A DNA stretch of 64,000 bases from Deltaproteobacteria bacterium (GCA_018401435.1 JAGYJW010000031.1:21132-85131), one strand, 5' to 3'; counted from the stretch's first letter, positions 34,015 through 43,644 are shown. Translations and numbers: made by a program. The notes: generated from the letters alone by a model not told the origin.

Positions 34015-35649
34015 ATGATTCGAGCCCTGCTGGATGCCCTGAAGCCCACGGCGCGACACAGCCTGCCGCAGTCGATGGCCCTGCCCTCGCGGGTGCCCCA
34101 GGTCGCCAACAGCGCGGGGGGCTATGTGTGGGCCATCGACGCCTTCGCACGCCTGGAGCGCTTTCTCATCCTGGGTTCGGAGGGCGGCAGCTACTATGCC
34201 AGCCCCAAGGCCCTGACCGCTGAGTCCTGCACCTCGGCCCTGGAGGCCCTGTCTGCGGATGGGCCGCGAGCCGTGGCCCTGGTGGTGGCCGTCTCGACGT
34301 CGGGACGGGCCCCCCGCAACGACGCCGCGATCCTCTGCCTGGCCATCGCCCTCAAGATGGGGGATGGGCCCACCCGCGACGCGGCGGTGGCGGCCGTGCC
34401 CCGGATCTGCCGCACTGGCGCCCACCTCTTCGCCTTTGCCGCGGCGGTGGACAGCCTGGGCGGATGGGGACGGGCCACCCGGCGTGCCTTCTCCCAGTGG
34501 TATTGCCGCGGGGACCTGGCGACGCTGGCGCTGCAGGCCATCAAGTACCCGCAACGGGAGGGCTGGAGCCACCGCGACCTGCCGCTTCTCATCAATCAAT
34601 GGGCGAACGTCGTGCGCTGGGAGATGCGCCCTCTTCGCCTGGATCTGCAAGGGCGACCTGCCGGCGGCGGGGGCCCGGCGGGCCTGGAGCGCCTGGCTGC
34701 GGCGGCGGCCCTGTCGCGGGCCGGCAGCCTGGACGAGGCCGTGGCGCTGATCCGCGCCCATGACCTGCCCCGGGAGTGTGTGCCGACGGCCCTGTTGTCC
34801 CAGCCGGCGCTTTGGGCCGCCCTGCTGGAGGCCGGGGCGGGCATGCCCCTGACGGCCCTGCTGCGAAACCTCGCCAAGATGACGGTGGTGGGCCTGTTGT
34901 CGCCGGGATCGCCGGCGGCTGCCCAGGTCTGCGCCCGGCTGATGGACCCCGCGGCCCTGCGGCGCGCCCGGCTGCACCCCCTGACCGTGCTGGTGGCCCT
35001 CAACACCTACCGACGCGGCGAGGGCCTGCGCGGGAAGCTCCGCTGGGAGCCGGTTCCCGAGATTGTCCAGGCCCTGGACAAGGCCTTCATCCTGGCCTTT
35101 GACGCCATCCCCGCCACCGGCCTGCGCTGGAAGCTGGCGGTGGATGTGTCGGGGTCCATGGCCTGGAGCGAGATCGCGGGCATGACGGGCATCACGCCCC
35201 GGGTGGGGGCCGCGGCCATGGCCATGGCCACCCTGCGCAGCGAGCGGGACGCCCAGGTGGTGGCCTTCAGCGACCGCCTGGTGCCCGTTTCCATCGGGCG
35301 GCAACGTTCTTTGGACGAGGTGATCGACCGCTTCTCGCAGATCCCCATGGGGGCGACGGACTGCGCAGCCCCCATCGTTCAGGCCATCGACCGGCGTGAG
35401 GCCGTGGACTGCTTTGTGGTCTACACCGACAGCGAGACCTGGTTTGGCGGTGAGCACCCCGCGGCGGCCCTGTGGCGCTACCGACAGCAGAGCGGCATTG
35501 ACGCGAAGCTGGTGGTGGTGGGCATGGTCAGCAATGGATTCAGCATCGCCGACCCGACGGATCCCGGCATGTTGGATGTGGTGGGCTTCGACACCCAGGC
35601 CCCGGCGCTGATCGCCGACTTCGCACGGGGCCCCGCCCGGCGGGCTTGA
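34015..35649 (+). CDS. rsr: TROVE-domain Ro60 homologue (Rsr)
   Basis: A 544-residue Ro60/Rsr protein. Residues ~1-350 are the HEAT-like TROVE ring (AGGYVWAIDAFARLERFLILG, SALEALSADGPRAVALV, HPLTVLVALNTYRRGEG). The von Willebrand A part (~365-540) has the MIDAS motif DVSGSM, then MGATDCAAPIVQAI, CFVVYTDSETW and MLDVVGFDTQAPALI, all typical of Ro60. These proteins bind Y RNA on the outside of the ring and RNA 3' ends in the hole. In Deinococcus, Y RNA tethers Rsr to polynucleotide phosphorylase for structured RNA decay. The ATG before IRALLDALKPTARHSL was chosen; the longer frame upstream is not Ro-like. The tRNA-like RNA lies just upstream. No rtcB or rtcA is nearby. Confidence 0.95.
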   Translation: MIRALLDALKPTARHSLPQSMALPSRVPQVANSAGGYVWAIDAFARLERFLILGSEGGSYYASPKALTAESCTSALEALSADGPRAVALVVAVSTSGRAPRNDAAILCLAIALKMGDGPTRDAAVAAVPRICRTGAHLFAFAAAVDSLGGWGRATRRAFSQWYCRGDLATLALQAIKYPQREGWSHRDLPLLINQWANVVRWEMRPLRLDLQGRPAGGGGPAGLERLAAAAALSRAGSLDEAVALIRAHDLPRECVPTALLSQPALWAALLEAGAGMPLTALLRNLAKMTVVGLLSPGSPAAAQVCARLMDPAALRRARLHPLTVLVALNTYRRGEGLRGKLRWEPVPEIVQALDKAFILAFDAIPATGLRWKLAVDVSGSMAWSEIAGMTGITPRVGAAAMAMATLRSERDAQVVAFSDRLVPVSIGRQRSLDEVIDRFSQIPMGATDCAAPIVQAIDRREAVDCFVVYTDSETWFGGEHPAAALWRYRQQSGIDAKLVVVGMVSNGFSIADPTDPGMLDVVGFDTQAPALIADFARGPARRA

Positions 35650-35705
35650 GACCCGTCTCCCGAAGGGCTCCCGGCGGTGCTACCCTTGAGCACCGCCTGG
35701 AGCCC

Positions 35706-38516
35706 ATGCCCCCCCGTCCTGCCGCCCTCCTGCTGCTCGCGCCCCTCCTGCTGGGGGGCTGTGGTGAGGACTGGTGTGCCCGCTTCAACCTGGATTGTGG
35801 CAGCGACAACCCCTATGAGCTGGAGATGCTCATCGACTCCGATGGGGATGTCTGGCCCCAGGGGGAGGACTGCAACGATCTCAACCCCCTGGTCTACCCG
35901 GGGGCCGATGAATTGTGTGATGGCCTGGACAACGACTGCGACGGCCTGATTGATGAAGATACGGAGGGCTACCAGACCTGGTATCTGGATGCAGACGCGG
36001 ACGGCTATGGCGACCCCGACATCTCTATCGCTGCCTGCCAGCCGCCTTCGGGCCCCAACCGCTACAGCGCCGATGGCACGGACTGCGACGACAGCAATCC
36101 GGCCGCCAACCCCGGCCGCGTCGAGTCCTGCGCATCGCCTTGGGACGACGACTGTTCGGGGGCGGTCAACGACAACGCGGTGGACGGCTACCCTTACCGC
36201 CCCGATCTGGACGGGGACGGCTTTGGCGATGAGTGGGTGGAGCCCACCCTGCTCTGCGGCTCGGAGCCCGGCTGGGTGCCCGACGCCTTCTCCTTGGATT
36301 GTGACGACACGGATCCGAATCGCCATCCCAATGCCGCCGAGGTCTGCGATCCCGACGATGTGGACGAGGACTGCGACCGGCTTGCGGACGATGCGGACGG
36401 AAATGTGCAGTCCAGCAGCACCACCTGGTTCTATTCGGATGCCGACGGCGATGGTTTTGGGGATCCCGCCATGCGGGTGCGGGCCTGCGACCCCCCAGAT
36501 GGCTTCGTGGCCGATGCGTCGGATTGCGATCCCCGCGATCCGCTGACCCACCCCGGCGCCGAGGAGGCCTGTGACGGCGTGGACCAGGACTGCGATGGAG
36601 AGATTGACGAGGCCGCGACCATCGGGCCCAGGTGGACCCTGGACGCGGATGGGGATGGCTGGGGCGACGATGCGACGGCGATCGTGTCCTGCCTGCCGCT
36701 GTCGGGGCGGGTGTCCCAAGGCGGCGACTGCGACGATGGCGATCCACGGGTGCATCCAAACGCAGAGGAGTCGGATTGCGGCGACCCCACCGACTACAAC
36801 TGCGATGGTTCTGTGGGCTATCTGGACGTGGATGGAGACGGGGCCGCAGCCTGCGAGGACTGCGACGACAGCGACCCGTCGCGGGGTCCCGAACAGGTCG
36901 AGGTCTGCGATTCTGCAGGAACCGACGAGGATTGCAACGGCCTGGCCGACGATGCCGACCCCAACCTGGACCTCGCCACCCTGATCGCCTGGGTGGAGGA
37001 TGCGGACGGGGATGGCTATGGCGCCGGCGAAGAGGTGCTGGCCTGCGCGGCCCCCGGCCCGGCCTGGGTGCGCGATGCCGGGGACTGTGACGAGGACCGT
37101 GCCGACGTCAACCCGGCGGAGCCCGAGACCTGCGACGATGGCGTGGACAACGACTGCGATGGCAGCGCGGCGGGCTGCGCCGTGCTGGGCAGCGTGTCGC
37201 TGGCCGATGCCGACCTCCGCTTGCAAGGGGCTGCGGCCAACGACCAGCTGGGCGCGGCCCTGGCCTGGGTGGGCGATGTCGAAGGGGACGGCGGCGACGA
37301 TCTGCTGGCCGGCGCACCCAACCATGGAGGCGGTGCGGGTCGCGCCGTATTGGTGAAGAGTGGCGTTCGATTGGACACCGGCACCGGTTCCACCAGCATC
37401 CCCGCCGCTGTGGACGTGTCCTTCTTGTCGCCGGCGGGCGCCAGCGGGCGGCTGGGGGCTGCGGTCGATGGCGGCGCGGACTTCGATGGCGACGGTTATA
37501 CCGACGTGGTCATCGGCGAGCCCTACCGCAGCCTGGGCTACTCCTACGGCGGCGTGGCCTGGCTGGCCAATGGCCCCTTCCCTTCCGGCACCCATAGCTT
37601 GGATTTCGGCAGCCACGCCTTCGTGGGCGGCGGCGAAGACCAGGCCTTCCTGGGGTCCTCGGTGGCCTCGGCCGGCGATGTGGACGGCGATGGCTTGGAC
37701 GACCTGCTGGTGGCCCATGCAGAGTGGGGCGGCGAGCAGCCTGCGGTCTTCCTCTTCCAGGGTCCGGTGACCGGCGGCCAGTTCAGCAGCGCGGCCGGGG
37801 GGCAGCTTGCCGCAGGCGCTGGGGGCGCGGGCTTCTTGTCCATGGATGGAGGCGGCGACATCGACGGCGACGGGCTCATGGACCTGGTGGTGGGCGGGCG
37901 CAGCTTGAGCGCCGCCGGCACCGTGGCGGTGTTGCTCGGGCCCCTGGACGGCAGCTTGGATTTGGATGACGCTGCGGTGCGCCTGGTGGGCGAGGCAGCG
38001 TTCAGCTACACCGGCACCGAGGTCGCCTTTGTTGGAGACACGGATGGGGATGGGCTGGATGACCTGGTGCTGGGCGCGCCGGGCATGGGTTCAGGGGGCG
38101 CGGCCTACCTGCTCACTGCGGCGACGGCCCTGACCACCCTCCCCGGCGACGACCTGCAAGTGGCCGACCTCCGCATCGATGGCAGCGGCAGCACGACCAG
38201 CGCGACCTGGTTCGGCGTGTCTGCAAGCGGTGGAGATGCCGACGGCGATGGGCGGGCCGACCTGCTCATCGGCGCGGTACAGACCAGCATCGAGCCCGGG
38301 CGAGCCTATCTCTTCCTGGGACCCACGGCGGGCAGCCTGGATGTCTCAGCGGCCGATGCAGAGCTGGTGGGCGTGTCTGCAGGCGATGCTGCCGGAAGCT
38401 CCGTCGCCTTGAATGGGGACGCCGACAACAACGGCCTGGCCGACCTGCTGGTGGGGGCCACCGGCGTGGGCTCGGCAGAGGGCAGCGTCTATTTGTGGCG
38501 CAGCTACGGCCTGTAG
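35706..38516 (+). CDS. Lipoprotein with MopE-like repeats and FG-GAP beta-propeller
   Basis: A 936-residue exported protein. The signal PPRPAALLLLAPLLLGGC gives the lipobox Cys20. Residues ~40-490 hold about eight Asp/Cys modules with DGLDNDCDG-type cores and DADGDGFGD calcium-loop segments (MopE-like). Residues ~500-930 form an FG-GAP/integrin-alpha-like propeller: repeats such as LGAALAWVGDVEGDGGDDLL, FDGDGYTDVVIGEP and VDGDGLDDLLVA, each with a D-x-D-G-x-x-D Ca2+ loop. It is probably a large surface Ca2+-binding adhesion protein. ATG 35706 has GGAG five bases upstream, which decides against a longer frame. It follows the TROVE gene by 56 bp but is functionally unlike it. Confidence 0.9.
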   Translation: MPPRPAALLLLAPLLLGGCGEDWCARFNLDCGSDNPYELEMLIDSDGDVWPQGEDCNDLNPLVYPGADELCDGLDNDCDGLIDEDTEGYQTWYLDADADGYGDPDISIAACQPPSGPNRYSADGTDCDDSNPAANPGRVESCASPWDDDCSGAVNDNAVDGYPYRPDLDGDGFGDEWVEPTLLCGSEPGWVPDAFSLDCDDTDPNRHPNAAEVCDPDDVDEDCDRLADDADGNVQSSSTTWFYSDADGDGFGDPAMRVRACDPPDGFVADASDCDPRDPLTHPGAEEACDGVDQDCDGEIDEAATIGPRWTLDADGDGWGDDATAIVSCLPLSGRVSQGGDCDDGDPRVHPNAEESDCGDPTDYNCDGSVGYLDVDGDGAAACEDCDDSDPSRGPEQVEVCDSAGTDEDCNGLADDADPNLDLATLIAWVEDADGDGYGAGEEVLACAAPGPAWVRDAGDCDEDRADVNPAEPETCDDGVDNDCDGSAAGCAVLGSVSLADADLRLQGAAANDQLGAALAWVGDVEGDGGDDLLAGAPNHGGGAGRAVLVKSGVRLDTGTGSTSIPAAVDVSFLSPAGASGRLGAAVDGGADFDGDGYTDVVIGEPYRSLGYSYGGVAWLANGPFPSGTHSLDFGSHAFVGGGEDQAFLGSSVASAGDVDGDGLDDLLVAHAEWGGEQPAVFLFQGPVTGGQFSSAAGGQLAAGAGGAGFLSMDGGGDIDGDGLMDLVVGGRSLSAAGTVAVLLGPLDGSLDLDDAAVRLVGEAAFSYTGTEVAFVGDTDGDGLDDLVLGAPGMGSGGAAYLLTAATALTTLPGDDLQVADLRIDGSGSTTSATWFGVSASGGDADGDGRADLLIGAVQTSIEPGRAYLFLGPTAGSLDVSAADAELVGVSAGDAAGSSVALNGDADNNGLADLLVGATGVGSAEGSVYLWRSYGL

Positions 38517-38522
38517 GGCGCC

Positions 38523-39395
38523 CTACTCCACCACCACCTCGGCAGTGAAGACGTCGCGCCCGCCGTCCCGGTCGTCAAAGACCACCCAGACCCGGCCGCG
38601 GGTGGGCCGGGTGGGGGCCAGCAGCCAGTGAACCACGGTGTCGTTGCGGTCGTCCTCGCGCACCTTGTCGTCTTGAAAGCGCCCGACCGTGGTGAAGGCC
38701 CAGGCGTCGACCCGGCGCCCATCGGGGTCCGTGACGGCAAAACGAAGATCGGTGGCCTCGGCCACCGGCGCGACGAAGGACTCGACCGGCTCGGAGGTGG
38801 CGACAAAGCGCTGGTAGGCCACGGGGTTGCTGTTGATGAAGCGGTCTGTGGTGCTGAGGGTCAGGGGTTGCACTGCGAGGTTGACGCCTTTCATGGGGAG
38901 CGCCTCCATCCAAGGGCGCGGATCGGCGAGATCCTCGGCCAGGGCCTCACCCAGCTGCGAATTCTGGGGGTTGGCCAAGGCCTGGCGGGCCTGCTGGATG
39001 ATGTCGCAGGTCTCGGGCGGGCAGGCCAACACCCACAAGGCGGCGCTGAGCCTGCCCTCTGCGTCGGCGTAGGCGGCCAGCTCGGAAGGAATGCTGCGGC
39101 TGAGCGTATAGACGCCGTCGGGACGGGGTTCGAGCACGGTCACCAGCTGGTGGATGCCTCCGGCCAGCTCCAGGCAGGGCTGGTCGCCGAGCGGCGTGCA
39201 GGTCCACGCCATCAGCACCACGCCGCGCTCTTCGGGGTCGGCCACATAGATGCGCCCAAAGACCGTGTCGCCCGGCGCGGGCACGGGGGGTTCGGTCACC
39301 ACGGCGATGACCTGGGTGTCGGTCACCTGGGAGGGGTGGGACTGGCCCACGCCGCAGCCGGTCAGCAGGCTGGAGGCCCAGAGGAGCGGGATCAC
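38523..39395 (-). CDS. Lipoprotein partner of the TonB-dependent receptor
   Basis: A 290-residue predicted lipoprotein starting at GTG 39395 with a signal IPLLWASSLLTGC. The mature region has an Ig-like opening (VIAVVTEPPVPAPGDTVFG), CTPLGDQPCLELAGG, CPPETCD, and a C-terminal half with further beta-strand sequence (GRVWVVFDDRDGG). No named family is recognised. The GTG overlaps the stop of the receptor gene (GTGA), so it is translationally coupled to it. It may be a surface lipoprotein working with the receptor, as lipoprotein partners do in SusC/SusD-like pairs, but it does not look like SusD. Confidence 0.75.
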   Translation of the reverse strand: MIPLLWASSLLTGCGVGQSHPSQVTDTQVIAVVTEPPVPAPGDTVFGRIYVADPEERGVVLMAWTCTPLGDQPCLELAGGIHQLVTVLEPRPDGVYTLSRSIPSELAAYADAEGRLSAALWVLACPPETCDIIQQARQALANPQNSQLGEALAEDLADPRPWMEALPMKGVNLAVQPLTLSTTDRFINSNPVAYQRFVATSEPVESFVAPVAEATDLRFAVTDPDGRRVDAWAFTTVGRFQDDKVREDDRNDTVVHWLLAPTRPTRGRVWVVFDDRDGGRDVFTAEVVVE

Positions 39396-42007
39396 CAGGA
39401 GCCCCGCAGGCCGAAGGCGGGGATGATGGGAAGCCCATAGACCGGGACCTCCGCCGAATAGTCGGCGTTCCAGTTTACCATCTCCTGGTTCTTGTGGTTG
39501 GTGGCATTCATGAGGTCCAGGTAGGTGGTGAGGGTCCAGCGGCGGAAGACAAAGTCCTTGTCCACGCGGAGGTCGAGGGACCACCAGGGGGCGATGCGGC
39601 GCGTCTCTTCGGTGAAGAGGGGCACCCACACCCGCTCCTCCAGCTCATAGACACGGTTGGCGACCGGGTGGTAGGGGTTGCCCGAGCCATAGCGCAGCCG
39701 CAGGCCCAGCTGCCAGGCGTGGGGCAGGATGCGGCTGGCCACCACGGTGGCCACCAGGGGCTGGTCGTATTCGAAGAGGGTGCTGTCCAGATCGCGCTTC
39801 TGGCGGGTGGATCGGCTGAGGGTGAGGCCGGCCCAGGCCAGGGTGCGGCCGTCGTCGTAGCGCACCAGCGTCTCGACGCCGCGGATGGAGCCGGTGCCAT
39901 CGTTGGCATAGGCCCCATCATCCACCGGGCCCGTCGCGAGGGGGCCCAGGCGAAACTCGAAGCGGTCCTCTCGCCCCACGATCAGGTCGTAGATTTGCGA
40001 TAGATAGGCGGTGGCCTCGGCCTGGACGCGGCTGCTGAATGCGTGTTTGACCCCCAGGCTGCTGGCCAGGGCCCACTCGGGTCGCAGGTCCGGGTTGCCG
40101 TTGCTGCCCAAGAGCAGCTCGCGAGGCTGCGGAAACTGGCTGTAGCGACCGAGGGTGCCCGTCAGCGTGGTGGCCGGCGTGAGGCCATAGCGCAGTGCCA
40201 GCCGTGGATCCGCTGCCAACGCCGTATAGTCGGTGTCCTCATCCCGGTCCCGCAGCAGCATCGCGTCCAGGCGCAGGCCGGGCACGCCCTCCAGGCGCCC
40301 GGCGCGCTGGGTCTGCTCCAGGTAGAGGCCGGGGCTGAAGACACGGGCGTCGCCGTCTTCGGGATCGGCGAAGCTGCTATAGCCCGCGAGGTCCTCCAGG
40401 TTGGTGGAGAAGCGCCGAGACGACAGGCTGCCGTCAAAGCCCACCCGCCAGCCAATGTTGCCATCCGTGGGCACGGGTCGCGTGAACTCGCTTCGCAGAC
40501 TGGCCGTGAATGAGTGGTCATAAGCCGACTCTTCATCCAGGAAGTTCAGCTCTTTGCGTTCTGGGCCCACCATGACGGTGTTCTCGGTCAGCCAGCCCGA
40601 CCCGATGGGCCGGCGCCAGCGCAGCCAGGCCTTCTGGAAGGCGAGCAGGATGGTGGAGTCCAGGTCCTCGCCGTCGTCGTCCTCTCCGTCAATGCGAAAT
40701 CGATCGTCAGATACCAGCAGCAGCAGGTCGATCTCCTGCTGGTCCTCTCCGCGGTGCAGCAGCCGGGCCTGCACGTCGGTGTAGCGAGGAAGCTGGATGT
40801 CCACCGACGACTCCTGGTTGACCAGGGGGGCCAAGACCGCGTCGATATAGGAGCGGCGGCCCGACACGGTCACCGCGGTCTTGTCCTTGATCTTCTGCTC
40901 AACGAAGAGGGTGGATTGGAAGAGGTCGATCGCAGCGTAGCCGCCCGAACGTTGGGGCAGCTCCGGGTCGGTGCGCAGGTCGATGACGCCGCCCAATGTC
41001 CGGCCATAACGAACGCCATAGTTCCCGGGCAAGAAGACCACCTCGGACAGCGAGTCTCCGTTGATGACCGTGGCCAGGCCCCCAAAATGAAAGACCAGGG
41101 GGATGGGGCTGCCGCCCAGGTAGAAGCCCGAGTCGTCGGGGCCGGTGCCCCGAACCAGCAGCTGTCCCGCGTTGAATGGGCTGCGGGCCATGCCCGGCAG
41201 GCTCTGGATGGCCCGCACGATATCGCCCGCCGAGCCCGGTTGGCGGCGGATCTCGTCGGCCCGCAGGGCACGCTGGGTGACCTCGGGGTTCAAGCGGTCG
41301 CCTTCGATCACCAGCTCTTCGTTGGCCCGGCGCTGCTCCCAGGGCCGGCTGGCGGTCATCCAAAGGGTCACCTGCCCGACCTGGCCGGCCTCGATGTCGA
41401 TGCGCAGCTGCTCGGCGTCGTAGCCTGCCCCCGCCGCGTCCAGCAGCCAGCTCCCTTCTGCCAGATCGTAGAGTTGAAAGGCGCCCTCGGCGTCGGTCTC
41501 GGCCACGCGGCTGGCGCCCTCGGGCCCGGTGGCCACCACGCGCAGGCCGGGCAGGCCATCGCGGGATCCGGCCGCCCGCAAGCGGCCCTCCAGGCCCAGG
41601 ATCGGCAGCGTGTCCAGCTCGAAGTTGTAGCGGTATTGCAGGGTTGCGGCGGCCGGGCGTCCCGCGGCGTCCAGGGCAGGGCTGAAGCGGAAGGCCAGCA
41701 GGGCGAGGCGGGCGGCCTCGTCGAAGTCGCCGCCAGCGGGCTCCACGACCCGCGCCTCGGTCACGCTGCCCTCCGCGTCCAGGGTCAGCTCCAGCAGCAC
41801 CGAGGCCTCCAGCCCCTGGGCCAGGGCCTCGGGCGGGTAGGGGGCCGTGATGGACTCGATCACCGAAGGAAGGCGCGGAAGATCGGCCTGGGGTGCCTCC
41901 TCTGAAGGTAGGGCCGAAGCGTCGGGGCCGGCCTGGGCGCTGGCGGTGGGGCTGAGCGCCAGCATCGTCAGGGCGACCCGCGCGGCGACGAGGACTGCGA
42001 GGGGCAC
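39392..42007 (-). CDS. TonB-dependent receptor with N-terminal TonB-C-like and carboxypeptidase-like domains
   Basis: An 871-residue outer-membrane receptor. After the signal peptide (ALTMLALSPTASAQA) comes a TonB C-terminal-like domain (~57-130: YPPEALAQGLEASVLLELTLD, FDEAARLALLAFRFSPAL). A carboxypeptidase-regulatory-like domain follows (~135-220: GLRVVATGPEGASRVAETDA). The plug (~245-360) includes VRAIQSLPGMARSPF, LLVRGTGPDDSGFYLGG and NYGVRYGRTLGGVIDLR. The rest is a 22-strand-type barrel ending FGLRGSW. Fusing a TonB-like domain to the receptor is a layout found in myxobacteria. It imports an unknown large ligand such as a siderophore or oligosaccharide. It is the first gene of a two-gene unit. 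Confidence 0.92.
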   Translation of the reverse strand: MPLAVLVAARVALTMLALSPTASAQAGPDASALPSEEAPQADLPRLPSVIESITAPYPPEALAQGLEASVLLELTLDAEGSVTEARVVEPAGGDFDEAARLALLAFRFSPALDAAGRPAAATLQYRYNFELDTLPILGLEGRLRAAGSRDGLPGLRVVATGPEGASRVAETDAEGAFQLYDLAEGSWLLDAAGAGYDAEQLRIDIEAGQVGQVTLWMTASRPWEQRRANEELVIEGDRLNPEVTQRALRADEIRRQPGSAGDIVRAIQSLPGMARSPFNAGQLLVRGTGPDDSGFYLGGSPIPLVFHFGGLATVINGDSLSEVVFLPGNYGVRYGRTLGGVIDLRTDPELPQRSGGYAAIDLFQSTLFVEQKIKDKTAVTVSGRRSYIDAVLAPLVNQESSVDIQLPRYTDVQARLLHRGEDQQEIDLLLLVSDDRFRIDGEDDDGEDLDSTILLAFQKAWLRWRRPIGSGWLTENTVMVGPERKELNFLDEESAYDHSFTASLRSEFTRPVPTDGNIGWRVGFDGSLSSRRFSTNLEDLAGYSSFADPEDGDARVFSPGLYLEQTQRAGRLEGVPGLRLDAMLLRDRDEDTDYTALAADPRLALRYGLTPATTLTGTLGRYSQFPQPRELLLGSNGNPDLRPEWALASSLGVKHAFSSRVQAEATAYLSQIYDLIVGREDRFEFRLGPLATGPVDDGAYANDGTGSIRGVETLVRYDDGRTLAWAGLTLSRSTRQKRDLDSTLFEYDQPLVATVVASRILPHAWQLGLRLRYGSGNPYHPVANRVYELEERVWVPLFTEETRRIAPWWSLDLRVDKDFVFRRWTLTTYLDLMNATNHKNQEMVNWNADYSAEVPVYGLPIIPAFGLRGSW

Positions 42008-42116
42008 GGGGGGGTCACTCCGGGGCAGGCCCCATCATGGCACGCGGGGGCCGCGCCCGTGGCCCCCGCGCAGAGACCCCCCGCCCGAGGGGGCGAGGGG
42101 TCAGCAACGGTCGGTC

Positions 42117-43505
42117 TTAGAAGTAGAAGGTCAGGCCGGCGGTGCCGCGCAGGGCGTTGGGCGAGGTGGGGTCGTTGGCCTCCTGGCCCATCCAGCGGAT
42201 GTAGCGCAGGTCAAGGCCCAGCGCTGCGCTCTGGCCGATGGCGAATTCCAGGCCCAGGCCCGCGTGGGGGCCCCGCAGCGTGCTCTTGGACACGGTCTCG
42301 ATCTGCTGGCCGGTGGTCTCGTTCGTCCACTGGTCGGCCAGGCTGCGGTTATTCCACGTGTAGCCCGCCGTGACGTAGGGGCTGACCCGGGTCCAGGGGA
42401 ATGCGAAGAGCTGGGCGCTCAGCTGCATCGGGTTGTTCGCCCGATCGGTCCACTGGGTCAGGCCCTGGTCGTGGTGGGTCCAGGCGAATTCCACGCCCAG
42501 GGACTCGGTGGCGCGGAAGCGTCCCAGCAGCCCCAGGCCCAGGTCGCCATAGCTCTGTCCATCGGGGGTGCCGCTGTAGTAGGAGCCGCCCAGCGCGCCC
42601 AGGGCGAGGCTGCGGCGCCGGTCCACCGCGCGGGTGGGGGCGGCCTCCTGCTTGAGGACCTGGGTGTCCTGGCCCATATGTTGGACCACCACCACGTCGC
42701 GGCCGCTCGGGGGCGGGCTGTAGACGAAGATGCCCCGGCTCCAGTATTCGGGGCTGGCGGGGGAGACGCCCTTGAGCCCGGTGCGGTGGTAGCTGGGAGC
42801 CCAGAGCTTGGGCAGCATGGCGTGGCGGTGCACGACCAGGGGCTTGCGCGGCGACCCCTCGCCCTGGTGGGCGTTGTCGTCGCGGGGCGCGCCGCGTCCG
42901 GGCCCATCGGCCTTGGGGAAGCCGGGGCGGGCGCCGGTCTGCGGGCGGTCCTCCTTGGGGTTGTGGGGGCGCGGGCCCCGGGGGGCCTCGGTCGTGGGGC
43001 TGTCGGGGCGCTCCACGACGCCGCCAGGGCGGCCCTCCTGCCGAGGGCGCAGGTCCGGGCGCTGCGCACCGGTCCGCTTGCCGGGCAGCTCGGCCTGGGG
43101 CCGCTCGCCGATGCCCCGTCCGGGCCCCTGCTTGCCGGGTCGGGCCGCAGCCGATTGGCCGGCCTGGCCGCTGCGGCCGCCACCCTGGGCGACGGGTCCA
43201 CCGCCCTTGCGCGGGCCGCGGGTCTGGAGGGCCTGCCCCTTGGCCTTGCCCTTGGCGTGCCCCTTGGCCTTGCCCCTGGCCTCGCCCTTGGCGTGCCCCT
43301 TGGCCTTGCCCCTGGCCTTGCCCTTGGCGTGTCCCTTGGCCTTGCCCTCGCCCCGCGCGGCGCCCTGGGTCACCGGGTGCGCCTCGACCGAGGGGGCCTG
43401 GTGCATCCCGTCGGGGTCGCGGTCGGGGGACGCGAAGGCGGCACCGGACAGGCCGAAGACGGCGAGGGCGAGGGTGGTGCGGAGTGGCGAGAACGAGCGT
43501 GCCAT
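42117..43505 (-). CDS. Outer-membrane beta-barrel protein with basic KGHAKGKA repeat region
   Basis: A 462-residue protein with a signal peptide (TTLALAVFGLSGAAFAS). Residues ~55-95 are a low-complexity array of KAKGHAKGKARG units. A long Pro/Gly/Arg-rich region follows to ~220. The C-terminal ~230 residues look like an OmpA/autotransporter-like barrel: SLALGALGGSYYSG, LGVEFAWTHHDQG, VSPYVTAGYTWNN and the terminal GTAGLTFYF, whose last residue is Phe as in outer-membrane proteins. The array resembles histone-H1-like or AlgP-like repeats, but here it sits in an exported protein, perhaps binding lipopolysaccharide or metal. It lies downstream of the receptor region but on the same strand as a separate unit. 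Confidence 0.75.
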   Translation of the reverse strand: MARSFSPLRTTLALAVFGLSGAAFASPDRDPDGMHQAPSVEAHPVTQGAARGEGKAKGHAKGKARGKAKGHAKGEARGKAKGHAKGKAKGQALQTRGPRKGGGPVAQGGGRSGQAGQSAAARPGKQGPGRGIGERPQAELPGKRTGAQRPDLRPRQEGRPGGVVERPDSPTTEAPRGPRPHNPKEDRPQTGARPGFPKADGPGRGAPRDDNAHQGEGSPRKPLVVHRHAMLPKLWAPSYHRTGLKGVSPASPEYWSRGIFVYSPPPSGRDVVVVQHMGQDTQVLKQEAAPTRAVDRRRSLALGALGGSYYSGTPDGQSYGDLGLGLLGRFRATESLGVEFAWTHHDQGLTQWTDRANNPMQLSAQLFAFPWTRVSPYVTAGYTWNNRSLADQWTNETTGQQIETVSKSTLRGPHAGLGLEFAIGQSAALGLDLRYIRWMGQEANDPTSPNALRGTAGLTFYF

Positions 43506-43644
43506 GAGGCTTCCTCCGGGGTGAGGCCGGCCGGGGCCGACCCTCTGTTCGCTGGCTCCGACGCCGCCTCCCGGACTTCATTCAACCGCCCCCCGAGCGG
43601 GGCCGGCGGGCTAAGGGGGGCCATCCCCCGTGACGGAGGCGCCC

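Noticed and set aside
33606..34109. Minus-strand frame across the tRNA-like RNA
   Set aside because: It contains the typical false peptide produced by reading a tRNA gene backwards, and overlaps the RNA and the TROVE start.
43240..43350. Mobile or satellite repeat in DNA
   Set aside because: The repeats are in-frame codons for KGHAKGKA units within an exported protein.
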